Source of the DNA: Candidatus Latescibacterota bacterium
GTDB taxonomy: Bacteria > Latescibacterota > UBA2968 > GCA-2709665
Direction of reading: 5' to 3'
DNA: 20,172 nt
NCBI GenBank assembly: GCA_012271065.1
Contig: JAAXHE010000130.1
Coordinates: forward strand, 1 to 20,172
Position numbers and translations under genes: made by a program. Positions 7,675 through 16,016 of this stretch are shown piece by piece. How positions within the stretch are numbered: the first letter of the stretch is position 1; each line of letters begins with the position of its first letter. The notes under the pieces are model-generated. The model was given only the letters and a program-made list of their open reading frames with translations, ran no database searches and had not been told where the DNA came from.

Positions 7675-9231
7675 ATGATTCTCTCCATCGACCAGGGCAC
7701 CACCGGGACGACCGTGCTCGTCATCAACCGCGTAGGCGATATTGTCGGCCGCGCCTACACGGAGTTCAGCCAGATCTATCCGCAACCCGGCTGGGTTTCT
7801 CACAATGCGGATGAAATCTGGCGCTCCACGTGCACGGTGATCGCCGACGCGATCCGGAATTCGGGCGTCCGCACGGCGGACCTCGCAGGCATCGGGATCG
7901 CCAACCAGCGGGAAACCACGGTCATCTGGGACCGTCGCACCGGAGAACCGGTACACGACGCCATCGTGTGGCAGTGCCGCCGGACCGCGGACCTTTGCCG
8001 GCGCTACCGGGAGCGGGGCCTGGAAGAGACGGTCCGCAAGAAGACAGGCCTTGTGATTGACGCCTACTTCTCCGCGACAAAAATCGTCTGGTTAATGGAA
8101 AACGTACCCGGACTCCGTCGGAAGGCGGAGGCAGGCGACGTCTGCTTCGGCACGATCGACACCTATTTGCTTTACCGGCTTACCGGCGGCGCCGTTCACG
8201 CGACCGACCTGACGAATGCCTCACGCACCATGTGTCTCAATATCCATTCGCGTAAGTGGGACCCGGACCTGCTCGACGCGTTCGACATTCCCCGGGCTAT
8301 CCTTCCGGAGATCGATTGCTCAGCCCACGTGTTCGGAAGCACCCATGGAGCAGGTCCGCTGCCGGAGGGTATCCCGATTGCCGGAATCGCGGGGGACCAG
8401 CAGGCGGCGCTCTTCGGTCAGCGCGGCGTATCCGAGGGCGACGTCAAGAACACCTACGGCACCGGCTGCTTTGCCCTGTTCCACACCGGCTCGAACGCGT
8501 TTTCCTCGCGGAACGGCCTGCTCACCACACTTGCATGCGATTCCCGCGGCGGTCCCGCTTTCGCCCTGGAAGGCTCCGTCTTCAGCGCAGGCTCGGCCGT
8601 TCAGTGGCTGCGCGACGGTCTCGGTCTGATCGCGAATGCGTCGGATTCGGAGGATCTCGCCCGATCGGTTCCGGACAATGGCGGCGTTTATCTCGTCCCC
8701 GCCTTCACGGGCCTCGGCGCGCCATACTGGGATCCCGATGCCCGGGGGACGGTCGTCGGCATCAACCGGGGCACCCAACGCGCCCACCTCGCGCGCGCCG
8801 CCCTTGAATCCATCGCCTACCAGAGCGCCGCGCTCGTGGATGCCATGGCCGCCGACACGGGGCGTCCCGTCGCCGGTATGCGGGTTGACGGCGGTGCCTC
8901 CGCCAACGACTTCCTCATGCAGTTCCAGGCCGACATCCTCGATGTGCCGGTCATCCGTCCACGCCACACCGAGACCACCGCCCTGGGCGCCGCAATGCTC
9001 GCGGGCCTCGCCACCGGTTTCTGGACGGGCCCAGACGCACTTTCAGGTCTCAATCCACCGGAACGCACCTTCGAACCTTCCATGCCAAAGAAAAAGCGCG
9101 ACGCCCTGCTGAATCGCTGGCGTCACGCCGTTCGAACCGCCCGCCACCACGGGAATCCGGTAAGTAGAGAAAAGGAAGAACGAAAAAGGAAGAAGGAAGA
9201 AAGGAGAAGAGGCGGTAACTTTACTGTATAA
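7675..9231 (+). CDS. glpK: Glycerol kinase
   Basis: FGGY-family kinase phosphorylating glycerol to glycerol-3-phosphate in the cytoplasm. Domain I begins MILSIDQGTTGTTVLVIN (nucleotide-phosphate loop). The glycerol-contacting GIANQRETTVIWDRRTGEPV is followed by AGDQQAALFGQ (catalytic Asp region), KNTYGTGCF, PAFTGLGAPYWDPDARG and RVDGGASANDFLMQFQADIL. All the key segments are intact. Length is 518 residues against about 500 for the family. The excess is a charged tail (REKEERKRKKEERRRGG) encoded by a purine-only tract at about 9166-9216, probably spacer DNA read through because no stop occurs. I prefer ATG 7675 over the in-frame GTG 7651 because it matches the usual N-terminus. Likely co-transcribed with the phosphatase gene 60 bp upstream. 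Confidence 0.95.
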   Translation: MILSIDQGTTGTTVLVINRVGDIVGRAYTEFSQIYPQPGWVSHNADEIWRSTCTVIADAIRNSGVRTADLAGIGIANQRETTVIWDRRTGEPVHDAIVWQCRRTADLCRRYRERGLEETVRKKTGLVIDAYFSATKIVWLMENVPGLRRKAEAGDVCFGTIDTYLLYRLTGGAVHATDLTNASRTMCLNIHSRKWDPDLLDAFDIPRAILPEIDCSAHVFGSTHGAGPLPEGIPIAGIAGDQQAALFGQRGVSEGDVKNTYGTGCFALFHTGSNAFSSRNGLLTTLACDSRGGPAFALEGSVFSAGSAVQWLRDGLGLIANASDSEDLARSVPDNGGVYLVPAFTGLGAPYWDPDARGTVVGINRGTQRAHLARAALESIAYQSAALVDAMAADTGRPVAGMRVDGGASANDFLMQFQADILDVPVIRPRHTETTALGAAMLAGLATGFWTGPDALSGLNPPERTFEPSMPKKKRDALLNRWRHAVRTARHHGNPVSREKEERKRKKEERRRGGNFTV

Positions 9232-9335
9232 GACGTATCGGAATGGCCGCGCATTGTGTACAACGGGAAGCGGCCTAATAGGGGTAGCGTGGGACCGTTT
9301 GGATGTGATCGGCTCCCGTCTCGCGCCTACTCAAT

Positions 9336-9731
9336 TCATGGTTCCAATCGAAAAGTCCCAAGCCGGTCGGCCAGATCGAAAAATTCGCGGTCTTGCGCAG
9401 CGTGGACCGCAATGGCAGCAATCACGCTTTTTCTCTTGAATGGGAAAAGGACCAGGTACCAGATCCCGAATCCAACAATGGCGTATGGCCACAAACCGGT
9501 GATCGCCAGGTAGCTTGTCACCACCAGCACGATCCATTCAAGCTTTCGGGCAAACATATTCAAAATGAGATGACTCCAGGGCAGCTTCCACTCCAGCGCA
9601 CACCGGTGTCTCCACGACACGTTGTAGACGACCGCGCCTCTTTCATTCACGTGCCGGGAAAGGGTTTCCCAATCAACCGGTGGCTTCGATCCATTTTCGT
9701 GGGCGCTTTCTGGCTCGCTTGTCAAGTTCAT
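9336..9731 (-). CDS. Small membrane protein, unknown function
   Basis: A 131-residue protein that I do not recognise. A polar N-terminal third (MNLTSEPESAHENGSKPP) leads into a WRHRCALEWKLPWSHLILN segment. A helical hairpin of two membrane spans follows (LEWIVLVVTSYLAITGLW and AIVGFGIWYLVLFPF, about residues 64-98), then a short cytoplasmic-looking tail ending ADRLGTFRLEP. The ATG has a weak GGAAG 12 nt upstream. It lies 56 bp downstream of ilvD on the same strand and converges on glpK. The spacing allows co-transcription with ilvD, though a functional link is not evident. Its tryptophan-rich amphipathic region and ordinary codon use suggest a real gene. Confidence 0.65.
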   Translation of the reverse strand: MNLTSEPESAHENGSKPPVDWETLSRHVNERGAVVYNVSWRHRCALEWKLPWSHLILNMFARKLEWIVLVVTSYLAITGLWPYAIVGFGIWYLVLFPFKRKSVIAAIAVHAAQDREFFDLADRLGTFRLEP

Positions 9732-9787
9732 ATCTGATCGTCTTCCCGCTTTTTGCCTTTTCCTCTACCTTCTTCCTTTTTTCCGCT

Positions 9788-11461
9788 CTACTCGTCCGTC
9801 ACGCATCCCTCGGAGGCCGTGGTCACGGTCTTGATGTATTTGTAGAGCGTCCCCTGCGAGGCTTTGTACGGAGGCGCGGTCCACGCCGCACGCCGCTCGG
9901 CCAGTTCCACGTCGCTCAGGTCCACGCTGATCTCGTTGGCTTCCGCGTCGATTGTAATCACGTCCCCATTCTCGACAAGGGCGATCGTGCCGCCCTCCTG
10001 CGCTTCGGGCGTGATGTGCCCGACGACGAACCCGTGCGATCCGCCCGAGAACCGTCCGTCCGTAATCAAGGCGACGTCATTGCCAAGGCCTGCGCCCATG
10101 ATTACCGACGTTGGCGTGAGCATCTCCGGCATGCCCGGCCCGCCCGTGGGTCCCTCGTAACGGATGACCACCACGCATCCCTTCTTCACTTCGTTTCGTT
10201 CGACGGCGCCAAGCAGGTCCTCCTCCCGGTCGAAAACCGCCGCGGGACCGGAGAACCGCACCCCTTCCTTCCCCGTGATCTTGGCCACCGCGCCCTCCGA
10301 CGCCAGGTTTCCCCGCAAGATCCGCAGATGCCCCGTGGACTTGATCGGCCGGTCCATGGGCCGGACCACCTCCTGTCCCTCGTCGAGCCCGGGCAACTCT
10401 GAGAGGTTCTCCGCAATCGTCCGGCCCGTTACGGTCAGGCAGTCTCCATTCAGCAGGCCGTTCTCCAGCAGAACCTTCATCGCGCCGGGCGTTCCGCCGA
10501 CGTTGTGCAGGTCCTCCATCACATACAGCCCGCTGGGCTTGAAGTCCGCCAACAACGGCACCCGGTCGCTCACGGCCTGAAAATCGTCGATGGTCAAAGA
10601 CACGCCAACGGACTTTGCGATTGCGATCATGTGCAGCACCGCGTTGGTCGACCCGCCGAGCGCCATCACCACGACCATTGCGTTCTCGAATGCCTCGCGG
10701 GTCATAATGTCCCGCGGCTTGATATCCTGCTCGAGCAGATTGCGGATGGCCGCGCCGGACTGGAAGCACTCCTCCAGCTTGCCCTTGTCCACGGCCGGCG
10801 TCGAGGAACTGTAGGGCAGGGACATCCCCATCGCCTCGATGGCGGACGCCATCGTATTTGCGGTGTACATCCCCCCGCAGGCTCCGGCGCCCGGACAGGA
10901 ATGCTGCACCACGTCCTTCCGACCCGCTTCGTCCAGTTCGCCCGCCAGGTACTCCCCGTAACTCTGAAAGGCCGACACGATATCGAGTTTCTTGTGGTCG
11001 CGAATTCCGGGCTTGATCGTACCTCCGTAGATCATCAATGACGGCCGGTTCAGCCGCCCCATCGCCATCACACACCCGGGCATGTTCTTGTCGCAGCCTG
11101 GCAGGGAAATATTGGCGTCGTACCACTGCGCGCCCATGACCGTTTCGATCGAATCCGCGATAAGGTCTCGGGACTGGAGCGAAAAGCTCATGCCGTCCGT
11201 ACCCATGGAGATCCCGTCGCTCACGCCGATCGTGTTGAATCGCATGCCCAGAAGACCGGCAGCGTCCACGCCCTGCTTCACCTTCGCGGCGAGATCCAGC
11301 AGGTGCATATTGCAGGTATTGCCCTCGTACCACATGCTGGCGATGCCGACCTGCGCCTTGTCCATATCCGCTTCGGTCAGTCCCGTTCCGTACAACATCG
11401 CCTGGGACGCGCCCTGGGACTTCACCTGCGTAATCCGCGAACTGTACTTGTTCAGCGCCAT
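9788..11461 (-). CDS. ilvD: Dihydroxy-acid dehydratase
   Basis: Iron-sulfur enzyme converting 2,3-dihydroxy-isovalerate or -methylvalerate to the 2-oxo acids in valine and isoleucine synthesis. The 557-residue protein is of normal length. It shows all three cluster cysteines in family context: GNTCNMH (Cys50), [10 protein letters not shown] (Cys123) and [16 protein letters not shown] (Cys195). It also shows [11 protein letters not shown], the [12 protein letters not shown] block and the C-terminal [17 protein letters not shown] with the catalytic serine. The ATG has AAAGGA about 5 nt upstream and a recognisable promoter (11548-11576). No other branched-chain biosynthesis gene is in the window. 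The stop codon leads straight into a purine-rich tract (minus strand) like the one at the end of glpK. Confidence 0.96.
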   Translation of the reverse strand: MALNKYSSRITQVKSQGASQAMLYGTGLTEADMDKAQVGIASMWYEGNTCNMHLLDLAAKVKQGVDAAGLLGMRFNTIGVSDGISMGTDGMSFSLQSRDLIADSIETVMGAQWYDANISLPGCDKNMPGCVMAMGRLNRPSLMIYGGTIKPGIRDHKKLDIVSAFQSYGEYLAGELDEAGRKDVVQHSCPGAGACGGMYTANTMASAIEAMGMSLPYSSSTPAVDKGKLEECFQSGAAIRNLLEQDIKPRDIMTREAFENAMVVVMALGGSTNAVLHMIAIAKSVGVSLTIDDFQAVSDRVPLLADFKPSGLYVMEDLHNVGGTPGAMKVLLENGLLNGDCLTVTGRTIAENLSELPGLDEGQEVVRPMDRPIKSTGHLRILRGNLASEGAVAKITGKEGVRFSGPAAVFDREEDLLGAVERNEVKKGCVVVIRYEGPTGGPGMPEMLTPTSVIMGAGLGNDVALITDGRFSGGSHGFVVGHITPEAQEGGTIALVENGDVITIDAEANEISVDLSDVELAERRAAWTAPPYKASQGTLYKYIKTVTTASEGCVTDE

Positions 11462-11547
11462 GGTTTTCCTTTCTCGTTTATCCGACTGAAGCCGTCTTGT
11501 CCGCGTGCCAGGATTTTTTCCGGCTTGTTTTCATTCATTCCGGATTT

Positions 11548-11576
11548 AATTTAATCGAATGCAGGACATCGGTCAA
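11548..11576 (-). promoter_or_regulatory. Probable sigma70 promoter of ilvD
   Basis: Minus-strand TTGACC (11571-11576) and TAAATT (11548-11553) are separated by 17 bp, in an A/T-rich context otherwise rare here. The predicted transcript would have a leader of about 80 nt before the ilvD ATG. Confidence 0.5.
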
Positions 11577-11599
11577 CAACGGGAAAAGCGGGTAGAGGT

Positions 11600-11712
11600 G
11601 AGACGGGAGACGGGAGAAGAAGACCTTGCCGATTTGTTCCTCCGACTCGCTTGCGGCACGATAAGCAACCTTTCAAGGCAGGTAATCTCTACTGGCTTAC
11701 GTCTTCCGTCTC
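11600..11712. repeat. Spacer element with terminal inverted repeats, copy 2
   Basis: Diverged copy of the element at 1809-1929, in the same orientation, 113 bp long. Its ends are GAGACGGGAG (11600-11609) and CTTCCGTCTC (11703-11712), which match as inverted repeats at 9 of 10 positions. The core 11654-11711 matches 1871-1928 at 47 of 58 bases without gaps. The left arm (GAAGAAGACCTTGCC) also corresponds to copy 1 (GAAGAAATCCTTGCC). Both copies lie in spacers upstream of minus-strand genes. Confidence 0.65.
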
Positions 11713-11722
11713 TGAGACCTAC

Positions 11723-11758
11723 CACCGTTCCCCCTTCCTGAAGGAAGGGGGAACGGTG
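11723..11758. repeat. Perfect 17-bp inverted repeat
   Basis: CACCGTTCCCCCTTCCT (11723-11739) is followed after GA by its exact reverse complement (11742-11758). No T tract follows on either strand, so it looks more like a dispersed palindromic unit than an intrinsic terminator. It begins 11 bp after the end of the copy 2 element. Confidence 0.75.
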
Positions 11759-11832
11759 ACGGTTCGATGTCATGGGTTTGCGGCGGTGCCGGGATGGCAA
11801 TATCCTGTCAATCAGAGCGTTTTTGAAGTCCG

Positions 11833-11879
11833 GCAAGGCGACGTCCGGCCTTGCACCCCCTTTCCTTTAGGAGAGGGGG
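11833..11879. repeat. Two adjacent stem-loops in the spacer
   Basis: GCAAGGC (11833-11839) pairs with GCCTTGC (11848-11854) across an 8-nt loop. It is directly followed by CCCCCTTTCCT (11856-11866) pairing with AGGAGAGGGGG (11869-11879) across TT, with one G-T pair. The second unit, followed by GCCGGGGGGAGAGGT, has the form of a C/G-rich palindromic repeat often scattered through bacterial spacers. Together with 11723-11758 and copy 2, it makes the 11580-11900 spacer almost wholly repeat DNA. Confidence 0.6.
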
Positions 11880-11921
11880 CCGGGGGGAGAGGTCCACGGG
11901 GCGGTGGGAGCTTGGGCAGCT

Positions 11922-12532
11922 ATGGACTTCAATCTCCAGATCCGCATGAATATCTCCGCCGAGGCGATTGGCCGGCTGCCCGAAAATCCGTGTCCGCAGG
12001 GCTACCGTCTGCGTACGCTGAGACCGGTTGACGAGGTAAATCTGCCAGGACTGATGGTATCGGCCGCCGTGGGGTGGACGCCTTTCGACGCGACGAGGAT
12101 GGCGGAATACCTGGCGGCGCCGGACCGGCGGGACGGTTCGCACGTGGTCGAGGCGAACTGGCGGCGCTGTGCTTCGCCACGCGGCGGGATGACGTCGTTC
12201 CCGCGTGGGGACAGCTCGACTATGTATGCGTTCGACCGGGTCACCGGGGCGCCGGACTCGGGTTTCTCGTGTGCGCGGCGGTGCTTCGATACCAACGCCG
12301 TAGCGGCTATCCCGCAACGACGCTGACCACGCTCAGGGTCACGCCGGATAATCTCCAGCTCGCCGCCATCAAGACGTATCTCAGCCTCGGTTTTATTCCT
12401 GTGAAAACCGAGCGCAACCAGAAGGTCTCCGAGACGGTGTACCGGGCGCTGGGTTGGCCGCTGCCCGTCGACTGGTGGCCGTCGAATTCTCCCTTCCCAC
12501 CAATCGATGTTCCTGATGAGGCTACGCGGTGA
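11922..12532 (+). pseudogene. GNAT-family acetyltransferase, broken by a single frameshift
   Basis: Two overlapping frames together make one GNAT protein of about 200 residues. The first (from ATG 11922) gives the N-terminal part, CPQGYRLRTLRPVDEVNLPG up to RDGSHVVEA, ending near 12152. The second frame then continues GELAALCFATRRDD, DYVCVRPGHRGAGLGFLV (acetyl-CoA-binding motif A with RGAGLG) and AIKTYLSLGFIPVKTE to the stop at 12532. The shift is equivalent to loss of one base near 12150-12155, where VVEA should run directly into GELAAL. It could be a true pseudogene, an assembly error or, less likely, recoding; there is no slippery heptamer at the junction. Substrate unknown. No ribosome-binding site stands out. 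Confidence 0.8.
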
Positions 12533-12629
12533 TGGCAGGCGTCTGGGCAGTGACCGTTACGGCAACTGATCTTGCGATTTATATCCGGCAAGTCTGGTGT
12601 ACATTTTCAGGAAAAGAAACTTGCCGGCC

Positions 12630-12658
12630 TTGACGGGGAAAGTCTACCGGGGTATATT
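12630..12658 (+). promoter_or_regulatory. sigma70 promoter of the 70-residue protein gene
   Basis: TTGACG (12630-12635) and TATATT (12653-12658) are separated by 17 bp, about 42 bp before the ATG at 12701. A 9-bp inverted repeat, CCGGCAAGT (12585-12593) and ACTTGCCGG (12619-12627), lies immediately upstream. Bases 12630-12660 match the ssrA promoter at 24 of 31 positions, including spacer bases. Confidence 0.75.
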
Positions 12659-12700
12659 TTGTCCTGCAATCCAAATTTAGCCTGTTGAAAGGGAATCAGA

Positions 12701-12913
12701 ATGAACGAAGTGGAAACCAGAGTTACGGATCTTGACAGCCGCCAGGCCAGACTCGAAGGCGTCATTGAGCAGATCAATGAACGGCTCAACAGCATCGACA
12801 GACGATTGGATGGCCAGCAGCAATGGTTGCGATGGATTGTCGGGATCCAGATCACATCCTTTGTTACACTTGGCAGTCTTATACTCACCGTCGTCTTGAA
12901 AGTCTTCTCCTGA
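12701..12913 (+). CDS. Small coiled-coil protein with one membrane helix
   Basis: A 70-residue protein: residues 1-42 are a heptad-patterned amphipathic helix (VTDLDSRQARLEGVIEQINE, RLNSIDRRLDGQQQWL), followed by one membrane span (IVGIQITSFVTLGSLILTVVL) and a three-residue end. This layout matches the many short haemolysin-XhlA-like or hypothetical coiled-coil membrane proteins whose roles are mostly unknown; I assign no function. AAAGGGA lies 7 nt before the ATG and a strong promoter lies upstream, so it is very likely expressed as a single-gene unit. A minus-strand frame over the same DNA has no recognisable protein features. Confidence 0.8.
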   Translation: MNEVETRVTDLDSRQARLEGVIEQINERLNSIDRRLDGQQQWLRWIVGIQITSFVTLGSLILTVVLKVFS

Positions 12914-13545
12914 CGTTTCCCCAGGTTTTCGTTGAATCTGAATTGTTCCCGCCAGTTTTCCGCCTTCCAATTACCTGTTCCTCTGCTAATACGCACTCTT
13001 CCTGACAGACGTTCCGATACGGTATTCCGCGCTTTTCGGGATTCTCGGGCGGACAAAACCACGTCGTGATCCGTCGTTTCTTCCGTACAGAAACGGAAGT
13101 CGAGTCGACGAACACCCTTCCCATATCCGTCCGCGTCAACGCCCATTGAATGGGGCGAAGCCACCGCCCGCGCCTGATGGCTTGCGCCCGGGCATTCGGG
13201 ACGAACAACGTCTCTCCGTTTAAACCCCCGGGGAGGCGTTTCTCGTATCACTACACCGCCACTGTCCACCCTCCCCAATACGACGACACGTTTCCCGCCA
13301 GCCTCTAATCTGCCATTGCCAATCCGCACTCAGGGATGCTCTGACACATCGGACTCTATTCGTGCATTAAAGTGGATTTGGCTCGGGGACTCAACATGGC
13401 GCGTTGAGCAATTGCGCGTGGCTGGCACCTCCCCATCCGGTTGAATTTATACCATTCTTGCAATCAGGAAAGGGAACGGAAAGACCAGGGTCTCAATCTA
13501 ACAAAACGACCGCCTGAGTCTCAATCAACAACCGCCGGGGGAAAA
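12914..13545. other. Long non-coding spacer upstream of the TonB receptor
   Basis: 632 bp without a convincing gene. It holds a 7-bp stem CTTCCGT/ACGGAAG (13080-13099) and a larger stem-loop, AACGTCTCTCC (13207-13217) with GGGGAGGCGTT (13230-13240), 11 pairs including two G-T, followed by TCTCG. An AT-rich patch TTGAATTTATACC (13441-13453) could contain the receptor's -10 box, but no good -35 is spaced from it. The length would allow a structured mRNA leader, though no known riboswitch could be recognised. Confidence 0.5.
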
Positions 13546-15993
13546 ATGGAGGCGCGTGTGAGACGGATTTTATCGATGGTTTTTTGTGTATCGGCGCTGG
13601 GCTTCAGTACGCACGCCTACGGGCTCGGGTCGGTACGCGGCACGGTGCGCGACGCCACAGACGGTGAAACATTGCCGAATGCCAACGTCGTGATCGACAG
13701 TCTGAACATCGGGGTGTCCACGGATAAGTCCGGTTACTTTGTTATCGGGAATCTCCCGCCGGGCGGACACGTCATTTCCGCGAGCTTCATAGGTTACACC
13801 AGTCGATCCGTCGATATCGTCATTCAGTCGGTCGAGACCGCGAGGGTGGTGATCGAGCTGGATCCCGTGGAGTTGACGATTGACGAAATAGAAGTCGTAG
13901 GAGACCGCGTCGCGACGACAGAGTTGACACCGGTTAGCGCGTTCGGCACCCGCGTCACCGAACTGGCGCGCATTCCAACGGTGGGGCAGCCCGATCTGAT
14001 GCGTGGCATTCAGCTTCTTCCCGGAGTTCAGGCAGGCAATGAGAATTCCGCCGGGTTGTACGTTCGGGGGGGCACGCCCGGACAGAATCTGATTCTCCTC
14101 GACGACGTGGTCGTCTATAACCCGAACCATCTCTTCGGCTTCTTCAGCACGTTTAATCCCGATGCGCTGAAGGACGTGACATTAATCAAGGGGACATTTC
14201 CCGCGCGGTACGGCGACCGGCTGTCGAGCGTACTCGATATTACGAACCTCGACGGCAACCGGAAATCTCTGGATGCCAGAGGATCCATGGACCTCATCAG
14301 CGCGGGTCTGACGATCGAAGGACCCGTGGGCGATCGCGGATCCTGGATGCTGTCAGGTCGACGTACCTATCAGGAGGTCCTGGAGTCGCCGCTTTTCAGT
14401 CACCTGGTTGACGAGATGTTCAGCACCCGGATAGGCACGATTTCGGCGAGTCCTGGCGCTGGCGGCGGGCCGCCCCGATTCGGCGGCGGCGGGTTTGGCG
14501 GCGGGCGGTTTGGAGGGACGAGATTCAACTTTCAACAGCAGACAGGTGACTTCGATCAGGAATACGGATTCTACGATACGAATTTCAAGCTGAACCTGGA
14601 CGTGTCGGACAATAACAGCATTTCGATCAGCGGCTACGCGGGCCGTGACGCGCTGGATCTATCCCTGCCGTCGTTCCGCCAGCAGACGCGAGAACAGCTC
14701 ATGGATTGGGGCAACCAGATCGCGCGGTTCAAATGGCAGCGCATCTACACCGACAACCTGATCGGCAACGTCCAGATTTCGGCAAGCCGATACATCTCGA
14801 ATTTCGACGTCGCGACGAACCAGAACGCCGATCAGGCGGGGCAAGGTGGAGAAGGCCGCCAGGGGCGTGGATTCGGGCTGAATCGCAACAACGAGCTGAA
14901 CGACCTGACGGCGAAGGCGACGTTCGATCTCTATTCGGGCCCGTATCACACCACGCGTTTCGGCGCCCAACTCACGGCCTACGACGCCTTTTACCGGCAG
15001 GGTGTGGGCGATTCGATCCGTACGGGAATCAATACGGCGTCGCTGTACCAGACGGGCTACCTCGAGCATGTGATGCGCCTGGGTCGTCTGGAACTGACGC
15101 CCGGGCTTCGCGTGAGCCATTTCAACAGCGGCGATTATACCCGATGGTCGCCGCGCGCGACGGGTCTGTACCAATTCGATGAGAACATCGCGATCAAGGG
15201 CGGCTGGGGCATTTACCACCAGTTCGTCAACCTGATTTCGATAGAGGCCAACACGTACACGACGGATATGTGGCTGCCGGTGGACGAGACCCTGACGCCG
15301 GGCAAAGCCGTTCACAGCGCATTTGGCCTCATGTTGACGCCAAACGAAGGATGGCAGGTCGATCTGGAGTACTATCACAAGGCCCTCGAGGACCTCGTGG
15401 AATTCCAGTCACAGGTGCGTCTTGACGACTCCACCCCGCTCTCCGACCTGTTTGCGACCGGATCGGGCACATCCCACGGCGGAGAGGTACTGCTTCGGAA
15501 GACGGAGGGGCGTCTGAAGGGGTGGATTGGATATACGCTGAGCAAGACGGAACACACCTTCCCTGAATTGAACCAGGGCGAGCCATTTCCCCCAAAGTAC
15601 GATCGGCGTCATGACGTGTCGATTGTGACCGACTATTACGTGGGCAGAGGCTGGAACCTCAACTTGAACTGGGTATATGGCACGGGACAGGCCTATACGA
15701 TCCCGGAGGCGCGTTATGAGGTGCAACAGCCTACGGGACAGACCATACCCTATGTCCATGTTTCGGAAAAGAACGCCTACCGGCTGCCGGCCTATCATCG
15801 GCTGGATCTCGGCGTCACGCGCAAAATCAACCTTGGCGGCGTCGAAGGGGAACTGGTATTCAGCGTGTTCAATGTCTACAACCGGCGTAACGTGTGGTAT
15901 CGCTCGTTCGATGCAACCGAGCCGGAAGTTCTGGTACAGGATGTGTTATTACAGCCCATTTTGCCGAGTGTCGGTCTACGATTCAACATGTAG
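13546..15993 (+). CDS. TonB-dependent receptor with carboxypeptidase-like N-terminal domain
   Basis: Outer-membrane receptor of 815 residues from ATG 13546, which has GGGGGA about 4 nt upstream; the open frame extends to 13441 but lacks a signal sequence there. A signal peptide (ILSMVFCVSALGFSTHAYG) is followed by a CarboxypepD_reg-like domain (GTVRDATDGETLPNANVVID to IGYTSRSVDI). Next comes the plug (QPDLMRGIQLLPGVQAG, YVRGGTPGQNLILLDDVVVY, FPARYGDRLSSVLDI), then the 22-strand barrel ending SVGLRFNM. TonB-ExbB-ExbD-driven uptake is expected; the ligand is unknown. Inside the early barrel there is a Gly/Phe/Arg-rich insert, PRFGGGGFGGGRFGGTRF. A DUF4249 lipoprotein follows after 23 bp, a pairing known in Bacteroidota-like genomes. 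Confidence 0.93.
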   Translation: MEARVRRILSMVFCVSALGFSTHAYGLGSVRGTVRDATDGETLPNANVVIDSLNIGVSTDKSGYFVIGNLPPGGHVISASFIGYTSRSVDIVIQSVETARVVIELDPVELTIDEIEVVGDRVATTELTPVSAFGTRVTELARIPTVGQPDLMRGIQLLPGVQAGNENSAGLYVRGGTPGQNLILLDDVVVYNPNHLFGFFSTFNPDALKDVTLIKGTFPARYGDRLSSVLDITNLDGNRKSLDARGSMDLISAGLTIEGPVGDRGSWMLSGRRTYQEVLESPLFSHLVDEMFSTRIGTISASPGAGGGPPRFGGGGFGGGRFGGTRFNFQQQTGDFDQEYGFYDTNFKLNLDVSDNNSISISGYAGRDALDLSLPSFRQQTREQLMDWGNQIARFKWQRIYTDNLIGNVQISASRYISNFDVATNQNADQAGQGGEGRQGRGFGLNRNNELNDLTAKATFDLYSGPYHTTRFGAQLTAYDAFYRQGVGDSIRTGINTASLYQTGYLEHVMRLGRLELTPGLRVSHFNSGDYTRWSPRATGLYQFDENIAIKGGWGIYHQFVNLISIEANTYTTDMWLPVDETLTPGKAVHSAFGLMLTPNEGWQVDLEYYHKALEDLVEFQSQVRLDDSTPLSDLFATGSGTSHGGEVLLRKTEGRLKGWIGYTLSKTEHTFPELNQGEPFPPKYDRRHDVSIVTDYYVGRGWNLNLNWVYGTGQAYTIPEARYEVQQPTGQTIPYVHVSEKNAYRLPAYHRLDLGVTRKINLGGVEGELVFSVFNVYNRRNVWYRSFDATEPEVLVQDVLLQPILPSVGLRFNM

Positions 15994-16016
15994 GACGGCC
16001 GGCGGAGGAAGTAAAT

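Noticed and set aside
9245..9275. Terminator between the convergent glpK and small membrane protein genes (GGCCGC...GCGGCC)
   Set aside because: Only 6 pairs with a 19-nt loop and no T tract; too weak to call.
11480..11545. Leader peptide or attenuator for ilvD
   Set aside because: Short frames in the leader are not rich in Leu, Ile or Val codons, and no terminator/antiterminator pair with a T tract is evident.
13256..13314. Possible cobalamin riboswitch: CCGCCACTGT followed by GCCAG and TCTGCC upstream of the TonB receptor
   Set aside because: The order recalls the 3' half of that riboswitch, but the required upstream GGGAA/GGTG core is missing and the B12-box spacing is wrong.
12607..13329. 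A 240-codon minus-strand frame
   Set aside because: Arg/Gly/Ser-rich with no domain. It overlaps the 70-residue gene, which has its own promoter and ribosome-binding site.
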